Below are positions 58,995 through 64,000 of a stretch of DNA of 64,000 bases, one piece after another (position 1 is the stretch's first letter; every line of letters starts with the position of its first letter). This DNA is from Porphyromonas sp. COT-290 OH3588. Its GTDB lineage: Bacteria; Bacteroidota; Bacteroidia; Bacteroidales; Porphyromonadaceae. Under the pieces are notes generated by a model. That model saw only the letters and a program-made list of their open reading frames with translations, had not been told where the DNA came from and made no database searches. Made by a program: the position numbers and the translations under genes. The stretch is from assembly GCF_000769075.1 (NCBI RefSeq), contig NZ_JRFC01000033.1, positions 1-64,000 on the forward strand, written 5' to 3'.

Positions 58995-60299
58995 ATGAAT
59001 GTCGATATACAGCAGATTAAACAAAGATTTGGCATTATAGGCTCCGCTCCGCTCTTGCTCCGAGCGATACAAGTGGCTGTGCAGGTAGCCCCGACCGATA
59101 TGTCCGTCCTGATCATGGGGGAGAGTGGTGTCGGTAAAGAGAGCTTCCCACGCATTATCCACCAGTACAGCACGCGCAAGCACGGCCCCTACATAGCGGT
59201 GAACTGTGGTGCTATCCCAGAAGGCACGATAGACTCGGAGCTTTTTGGGCATCTCAAGGGCTCCTTTACTGGAGCTATGGGGGACCGCAAAGGCTACTTC
59301 CAAGAGGCGGACGGGGGGACTATCTTCCTCGATGAGGTCGGGGAGCTACCCCTCTCTACCCAAGCACGCCTCTTGCGTGTCTTGGAGGTGGGTGAGTTTA
59401 TCCCAGTAGGGGCTAGCCAGCCCTTGCGTACCAACGTGCGCATCGTCGCAGCCACCAACGTCAATCTGCGTGAGGCCGTAGATCGAGGCCGCTTCCGAGA
59501 GGATCTACTCTTTCGTCTAAATACCGTGCCGATTGAGGTGCCACCTCTGCGTAGGCGTGTGGAGGACATTAGCTTGCTCTTTCGCTACTTCGCCTCGCAA
59601 GTGGCCGACAAGTACAATATGCCTCCGCTACGCCTCGATGACGATGCCGTGCGCTTGCTCCAGCAATACTACTGGCCGGGTAATATCCGTGAGCTGCGCA
59701 ACCTGACAGATCGGATCAGTGTGCTGGAGGAGGAGCGTCAGGTCAGTGCCGCTACGATAGAGAAATATCTGCCTGCCTCAACGAATAGCGACTATCACCC
59801 CGCTCTGCGTCCGATGGTAAGTGAGCCCAGTGGCTCCACCACGGGGCTGGGGGACAGAGAGGCCGTGCTCAACCTATTGAGAGAGATGAAGCAGGAGATG
59901 AGTGACCTGCGCAAGCTCGTCGGCAATATCATGCAGGGTAAGGTCAAGATCCCCAGCTATGCCGAGGCTACTGTGGCTTCGGTCGAGCCGATTACTCCTA
60001 TTGGGCAGCCTATTGTCTCTCACCCTACTCATGCGGTAGAGGAGCTCCCGCCATACCTGCAGGCAGGAGGAGGGGCCAATGCCTACCGACAAGTCTACCG
60101 AGGTGCCGAGGATATTGAGGTGCAAGTGGTAGACGCCAGCCCAGTGGAAGAGGGCCGATCGCTCGAGGAGGTAGAGCGTAATATGATCATCGCAGCTCTG
60201 GCACGCCACTCGGGCAAAAGACGCCCTACGGCAGAGGAGCTCAAAATATCCGAACGTACTCTATATCGCAAAATCAAAGAATATGGCCTTGATGTCTAG
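58995..60299 (+). CDS. Sigma-54-dependent transcriptional activator
   Basis: A 434-residue bacterial enhancer-binding protein that would remodel RpoN-RNA polymerase using ATP. The AAA+ domain starts almost at the N-terminus: Walker A GESGVGKES (about 40-48), the sigma-54-contacting loop GSFTGA (GAFTGA variant, about 91-96) and Walker B GGTIFLDEVGEL. A linker of about 100 residues leads to a Fis-type helix-turn-helix (PTAEELKISERTLYRKIKEYG). No receiver, GAF or PAS domain is present, so control must come through partners or expression. It overlaps lptE by 17 bases. Confidence 0.9.
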   Translation: MNVDIQQIKQRFGIIGSAPLLLRAIQVAVQVAPTDMSVLIMGESGVGKESFPRIIHQYSTRKHGPYIAVNCGAIPEGTIDSELFGHLKGSFTGAMGDRKGYFQEADGGTIFLDEVGELPLSTQARLLRVLEVGEFIPVGASQPLRTNVRIVAATNVNLREAVDRGRFREDLLFRLNTVPIEVPPLRRRVEDISLLFRYFASQVADKYNMPPLRLDDDAVRLLQQYYWPGNIRELRNLTDRISVLEEERQVSAATIEKYLPASTNSDYHPALRPMVSEPSGSTTGLGDREAVLNLLREMKQEMSDLRKLVGNIMQGKVKIPSYAEATVASVEPITPIGQPIVSHPTHAVEELPPYLQAGGGANAYRQVYRGAEDIEVQVVDASPVEEGRSLEEVERNMIIAALARHSGKRRPTAEELKISERTLYRKIKEYGLDV

Positions 60300-60816
60300 A
60301 GGTGCCCTGCGCTCCCTAAAAATCGCCACACTCGGCCTGTTGATGGCTCTCGTGTGTGCGTGTAGTATTAGCTATAAGTTCAACGGCGGCTCACTCGACT
60401 ACACTCGCATCAAGTCGATATCTATCAGCGAGGTGTACAATAGAGCCCCAATTATCTACCCTCCCTTGGCTGCCAACTTCACCGAGCAGCTCAAGGACTT
60501 CTATACAAGCCGCACTAGGCTCGAGCAGGTGGCTCGAGCAGGAGATCTGGAGCTAGAGTGTACGATCACGGGCTACGACCTAACCCCTATGGCCGTCAGC
60601 GACGACAACTATGCCTCTCGTACGGTTTTCACTGTGACGATGCAGGTTAAGTACAACAACAATGTGGACGAGAAAGAAAGCTTTGATCGTAGCTTCAAGG
60701 CCCATCGGGATTTTGATCGCAACCAGACATTCGTATCCGTCCAAGACCAGCTACTAGAGGAGATCATAGAGGATCTGATTAAGCAGATCTACAACGCCAC
60801 GGTAGAGAATTGGTAA
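60283..60816 (+). CDS. lptE: LptE-like lipoprotein
   Basis: A 177-residue outer-membrane lipoprotein expected to plug the LptD barrel in lipopolysaccharide export. The signal peptide ends in the lipobox VCAC (Cys27). The following SISYKFNGGSLDYTRIKSISI and the LEQVARAGDLELECTITGYDL strands fit the family in Bacteroidetes. A second in-frame ATG at 60292 also gives a full signal peptide. The start lies within the regulator gene, so the two are translationally coupled. Confidence 0.82.
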   Translation: MALMSRGALRSLKIATLGLLMALVCACSISYKFNGGSLDYTRIKSISISEVYNRAPIIYPPLAANFTEQLKDFYTSRTRLEQVARAGDLELECTITGYDLTPMAVSDDNYASRTVFTVTMQVKYNNNVDEKESFDRSFKAHRDFDRNQTFVSVQDQLLEEIIEDLIKQIYNATVENW

Positions 60817-60825
60817 CCCAAAGCT

Positions 60826-61521
60826 ATGAAGCGAGAAGAACTATACGCCTATATGCGAGATCCTAGTAGCATCGCCCCAGATGCTCTACCCGCTCTCCGT
60901 GAGCTTGTGGAGGCATACCCCTACTGTGCGAGCTACACCTTTCTCTACCTCTATGCCTTGGCCAGAAGCGAGGATTTGCGCTATCGCTCCGAGCTTAGAC
61001 GGCTGGCGCTATATTTGCCCGATCGAGGTAGACTATATAATATGGTAGAGAACGGAGAGCCTGCCGTGGTAGCGCAGAGCCCATCGATCGCTACACAGCC
61101 GAGAGATTCATTCTCCATCATCGACAGCTATCTAGGCGAGATGCGTGCCGCAGGCGAGGACTTGCCTAGTGAGCTCAGCTATACGACCTCGACCGAGCGA
61201 GAGGATTATTTCGCCAGCGAGCCCCATATCACAGCCGAGGAGCAGGAGGTGCTCGAGTTTCTCGCCAAGAGAGGAGCTATGCAGAGCTCCAGCGAGGAGG
61301 CCTTGGCTATGCCATCGCAGCGAGCAGGCGAGGAGGTACAGACCGATGAATTAGAGGAAGCGCTCTTCACCGAAACCCTAGCCAAAATCTACATTCAGCA
61401 GGGTAAGTACGACAGAGCATTGCGCATTATTCGCTCTATCAGTTTGAATTATCCGAAAAAAAACCTTTACTTTGCAGACCAAATTAGGTTCTTGGAACGA
61501 TTGATAAATAACAAACAATAA
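60826..61521 (+). CDS. Hypothetical TPR-like protein
   Basis: A 231-residue cytoplasmic protein without signal peptide. The N-terminal ~85 residues are helical with ALPALRELVEAYPYCASYTFLYLYALA; the middle is acidic and low in complexity; the end (ETLAKIYIQQGKYDRALRIIRSISLNYP) resembles a tetratricopeptide repeat. It is nine bases after lptE and 14 before secG. The same gene order is common in Bacteroidales. Exact role unknown. Confidence 0.7.
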   Translation: MKREELYAYMRDPSSIAPDALPALRELVEAYPYCASYTFLYLYALARSEDLRYRSELRRLALYLPDRGRLYNMVENGEPAVVAQSPSIATQPRDSFSIIDSYLGEMRAAGEDLPSELSYTTSTEREDYFASEPHITAEEQEVLEFLAKRGAMQSSSEEALAMPSQRAGEEVQTDELEEALFTETLAKIYIQQGKYDRALRIIRSISLNYPKKNLYFADQIRFLERLINNKQ

Positions 61522-61535
61522 GATAATAGACACAG

Positions 61536-61931
61536 ATGTTTTACACGTTTCTCACAGTATTGATTGTACTCGGTGCTCTTGCCCTAGTATTCATCGTACT
61601 TATCCAGAAGTCTAAGGGCGGTGGTCTAGCCTCGGGCTTTGCCTCTAGCAACAACATCATGGGCGTACGTAAGACGACCGATTTCCTCGAGAAGGCTACT
61701 TGGTGGCTCTTTGGCTTTGTCGCTGTCCTGAGCATCGGCTCTACCGCCTTTATTGCTTCGGCAGACGACAGCGAGGGCAACAAGGTACAGCAGGCCGTAG
61801 AGCAGAAAGCTGCCGAGCCAACTGCACTGCCTAGCGCACCAGCCTTTGGGGGTGAAGCCGCTACTGCCCCAGCCGTTGAGGCCCCTACGCAGGAGGTTGC
61901 TCCTGTGGCTACAGACTCTATCGCTGGATAG
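61536..61931 (+). CDS. secG: Preprotein translocase subunit SecG
   Basis: A 131-residue SecG with two membrane helices (about 3-25 and 52-75) joined by the conserved cytosolic loop IQKSKGGGLASGFASSNNIMG. The Ala/Pro/Glu-rich tail of about 50 residues after the second helix is longer than in enterobacterial SecG but usual in Bacteroidetes. It assists SecYE in protein export and ends the regulator-lptE-secG operon. Confidence 0.93.
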   Translation: MFYTFLTVLIVLGALALVFIVLIQKSKGGGLASGFASSNNIMGVRKTTDFLEKATWWLFGFVAVLSIGSTAFIASADDSEGNKVQQAVEQKAAEPTALPSAPAFGGEAATAPAVEAPTQEVAPVATDSIAG

Positions 61932-61976
61932 TCTAGAGATACGTCTAGCTTAGCTCTCCTAGAGCTACACATCACA

Positions 61977-62026
61977 ATAAACATATCGCCCCGCCGTGCT
62001 ACAGCACGGCGGGGCGATATGTTTAT
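61977..62026. terminator. Bidirectional terminator, 24-bp perfect palindrome
   Basis: Arms 61977-62000 and 62003-62026 are exact reverse complements with a 2-base loop. It separates convergent secG and the beta-lactamase-fold gene. Confidence 0.88.
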
Positions 62027-62082
62027 CAGCTATGGCACACTTGTCGGTCGAGCCACGCATCTGCTAGGCCGAGAGCAGGCCT

Positions 62083-64000
62083 TCACTCAAGAGCATCGTA
62101 TATGGTCTGGTGCATACGAGGGCGCAGTAGCTCCGTAATGAGCGTAGTGTTTTGCCTAGAGGGGTAGGTGCGGTTGGAGAGGAAGATGAAGATTAGCCCC
62201 TCGGCCGGGTCAATCCAAAAGGCTGTCCCAGTGAAGCCAAAATGCCCAACCGTTTGCTCCGAAGCACTATCGGCAGCAGGGTTGACGCCTCGCTTGCGTG
62301 GCTTGTCGAATCCTAGCGCACGCAGACCTCCCACTCCAGTGGTTTTGATGAATTGCTCCACCGTAGCGGCGGGGATAATGCTCTGCTCTTGCCATACTCC
62401 TTTGTCCATAATGAGCTGGCACAGGCGCCCCAGTTCGCTTGCCGCACCAAAAAGGCCAGCATTACCCGCTACACCACCAAGGCATGCTGCCGTTTCATCG
62501 TCCACGGTTCCTCGTATGATCTGCTTGCGCAGGAAGTCATCACGCTGAGCAGGGGCAATCTGCTCTATTGAGATACCATGATCGAGGGGGCGATAGTAGA
62601 CCTTCGCCCCAATAGGACGAGCGATGTAGCGGTCGAAGTATTCGTCGAGTGGATTGCCCGTTACCCGTTCGGCTATCTGTTGTAGCAGGACAAAGTTTAG
62701 ATCGCTGTATCGGTACTTACCCACACCTCTGAGGTTGGTTTCGGCCAGACTCTCCATTATACAGGTCTTGAAGCTGGGGGAGATATACAGATCTCGTGCG
62801 AAGGGTAATGTGTGCTGGGCAGAGGGCTTGGTCGAGATATACTCCTTGAGCCACCCGAAGTGAGGGTTCCCCCAAGCCTTGCCGACCAAGGGAATACCGC
62901 CGGGGAATGGATTGTAGCGAATTAGATTGCCCTCATAGCTGTTGGGGTCTATCAGATCCCTAAAGAAGTTGATCCCTGCTGGTAGCCCAGACTGATGAAG
63001 CAGCAGATCTCTGATGCGCACATTAGCCACTGGTGCAGACTTCAGCTCTGGTAGATAGTGGCCAACTCGGCCGTCGAGCTTAACCTTGTTTTGGGCCACG
63101 AGTAGCATCATCACTGGGGTCGTCACAAGAGCTTTGGTGATCGAGGCTACATCGTAGAGATGATTGACCGTGGTGGGTTTGGCGCCTACACCACCCGTTA
63201 GTGTGCCGAACGCCTTGTTGTAGACGACTTGCCCACGGTGCGCAACGTAGATTTGGCAGCCGGGGAAAGCACCCTTGTGGATTCCCTCTAGGGCCAGCTG
63301 GTCTAGTGCTGTCAGTTTGCCTAGATTGAGCCGACCTAGGTTGGAAGATTTGGCGAAGCCTTGCGAGGGAGTAGGGCGGGCGGGCTGAGTTTGGCAAAGT
63401 GCCCTCGTGAGTGCCGTAGGATCCTCGGGATCCTCCGATGGCTCGAGCTCATTGCTGGGGGACTGTAGCTGCATCGAGGGGGCTAGTAGGGCTAGCACAG
63501 CCTCTTGAGCCTCCTTCGCCGCCTCAAAGGCAATTAGGACTACGTCGGCCATCTTGTGCCACTGCGCCGTCCGATTGACCCGATAGGGCGAGGTCATGTA
63601 GGCTACCACGAGCGGTTTCTTAACGCCAATTTGAGTCAAGGCTTGTGTCGGTAGGTTGGTCGTCTGGAAGATCTGGACGAGTACCAGCCCATAGCTGTTG
63701 AGCCGATCGGGCGACTTGGAGATGGCGTCCCAAGTAAAGTAGTCGATCTTGCTACCTGCACCACCAGTACTTGTGGGGCGAGTGACATTGCTAACAGGGT
63801 TTTTGCCAATCTGTACTACGGCGATGCGTTTGTGCTTCATACTTCTCAGGTCACGCAGTGTAGCCCTCTCCTTGTGCAGGTAATAGAGCGAGGCTTGCCA
63901 AGCCTCTCGCATCTGTGCCTCGGCACTAGGCGTCCAGATAGCCTTATGTATGGTGGCTGCCGTGGCTGTACTCCTTGCTTCTTGCTTGATGAGGCGCCAC
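62083..64000 (-). CDS. GH3 hydrolase/serine beta-lactamase-fold fusion, 3' part
   Basis: The reading frame is open to the window edge, so this is the C-terminal ~638 residues of a longer protein. The first part (RIAVVQIGKNP, LVLVQIFQTT, PLVVAYMTSPYR) fits the second domain of a glycoside hydrolase family 3 enzyme. From about residue 235 of this part the class C beta-lactamase-like domain begins. Its SxxK motif is in DVASITKALVTTP, the YxN-like motif in YRYSDLNFVLL, and the last motif is HFGFTGT. Bacteroidetes have such beta-N-acetylglucosaminidase/serine-hydrolase fusions of about 1000 residues, likely acting on peptidoglycan in the periplasm. The GH3 catalytic domain and signal peptide would lie beyond 64000. 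Confidence 0.8.
   Translation of the reverse strand, partial: WRLIKQEARSTATAATIHKAIWTPSAEAQMREAWQASLYYLHKERATLRDLRSMKHKRIAVVQIGKNPVSNVTRPTSTGGAGSKIDYFTWDAISKSPDRLNSYGLVLVQIFQTTNLPTQALTQIGVKKPLVVAYMTSPYRVNRTAQWHKMADVVLIAFEAAKEAQEAVLALLAPSMQLQSPSNELEPSEDPEDPTALTRALCQTQPARPTPSQGFAKSSNLGRLNLGKLTALDQLALEGIHKGAFPGCQIYVAHRGQVVYNKAFGTLTGGVGAKPTTVNHLYDVASITKALVTTPVMMLLVAQNKVKLDGRVGHYLPELKSAPVANVRIRDLLLHQSGLPAGINFFRDLIDPNSYEGNLIRYNPFPGGIPLVGKAWGNPHFGWLKEYISTKPSAQHTLPFARDLYISPSFKTCIMESLAETNLRGVGKYRYSDLNFVLLQQIAERVTGNPLDEYFDRYIARPIGAKVYYRPLDHGISIEQIAPAQRDDFLRKQIIRGTVDDETAACLGGVAGNAGLFGAASELGRLCQLIMDKGVWQEQSIIPAATVEQFIKTTGVGGLRALGFDKPRKRGVNPAADSASEQTVGHFGFTGTAFWIDPAEGLIFIFLSNRTYPSRQNTTLITELLRPRMHQTIYDALE

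Overview
The window looks like chromosomal DNA of a Bacteroidales bacterium, most likely Porphyromonas or a close relative. The grounds are the gene order tRNA-Thr, tuf, tRNA-Trp, secE, nusG, rplKAJL, rpoBC; the rpmB-rpmG-DUF4295 trio; the sigma-54 regulator-lptE-secG cluster; promoters of the Bacteroidetes form (TTTG, 19 bp, TAnnTTTG); and a dispersed leader/minisatellite/tail element that resembles the BrickBuilt MITE reported from P. gingivalis. Species is not assigned. Nearly all protein genes are housekeeping or cell-envelope genes. I see no phage, CRISPR array, transposase or restriction system.

Layout. 1-370: the 3' tip of a 16S rRNA gene, tRNA-Ile and tRNA-Ala, then a terminator and no 23S gene. 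545-4399: lpdA, a family-2 glycosyltransferase and tyrS. 5221-18070: the large translation/transcription block from tRNA-Thr and tuf to rpoC. 18096-19148: a reverse-strand pair, an HXXEE membrane protein and a small SpoT/MESH1-like HD hydrolase. 20240-23855: ribosomal proteins L28 and L33, DUF4295, a MATE exporter and a U32 protease-like RNA-modification protein. 23932-31780: yitT, then leuS and valS in divergent orientation. 31832-36328: tRNA-Thr(CGT), recF-DciA-like, GH20 hexosaminidase, DUF695 and pdxH. 36573-39694: a small-peptide gene and a large lipoprotein behind a long leader. 39898-46221: a reverse-strand run with der, era, nagA, a thioredoxin-like lipoprotein, an OmpA lipoprotein and a dihydroorotate-dehydrogenase-like protein. 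47316-51817: a LolC/FtsX-type permease, gdhA and lactate permease. 51939-58000: MerR regulator, manA, sulfatase, GH3-family acyl ligase and dnaA, followed by a candidate oriC. 58995-64000: sigma-54 regulator, lptE, a hypothetical protein, secG, and a partial GH3/beta-lactamase-fold fusion running off the window.

The most striking non-genic signal is a family of five elements of about 400-420 bp (4700-5090, 19424-19838, 28129-28546, 46645-47063, 58481-58885). Each has a conserved leader block (core TATTTGCCCCCTAG), an AT-rich spacer, four tandem units of almost exactly 22 bp built on CCAYYAATC, and a conserved tail ending near AAAAAGTAGACRAATGA. All five lie between divergently transcribed genes, filling five of the six divergent gaps in the window, and none lies in a convergent or co-directional gap. 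By contrast, most convergent junctions carry long palindromic terminators.
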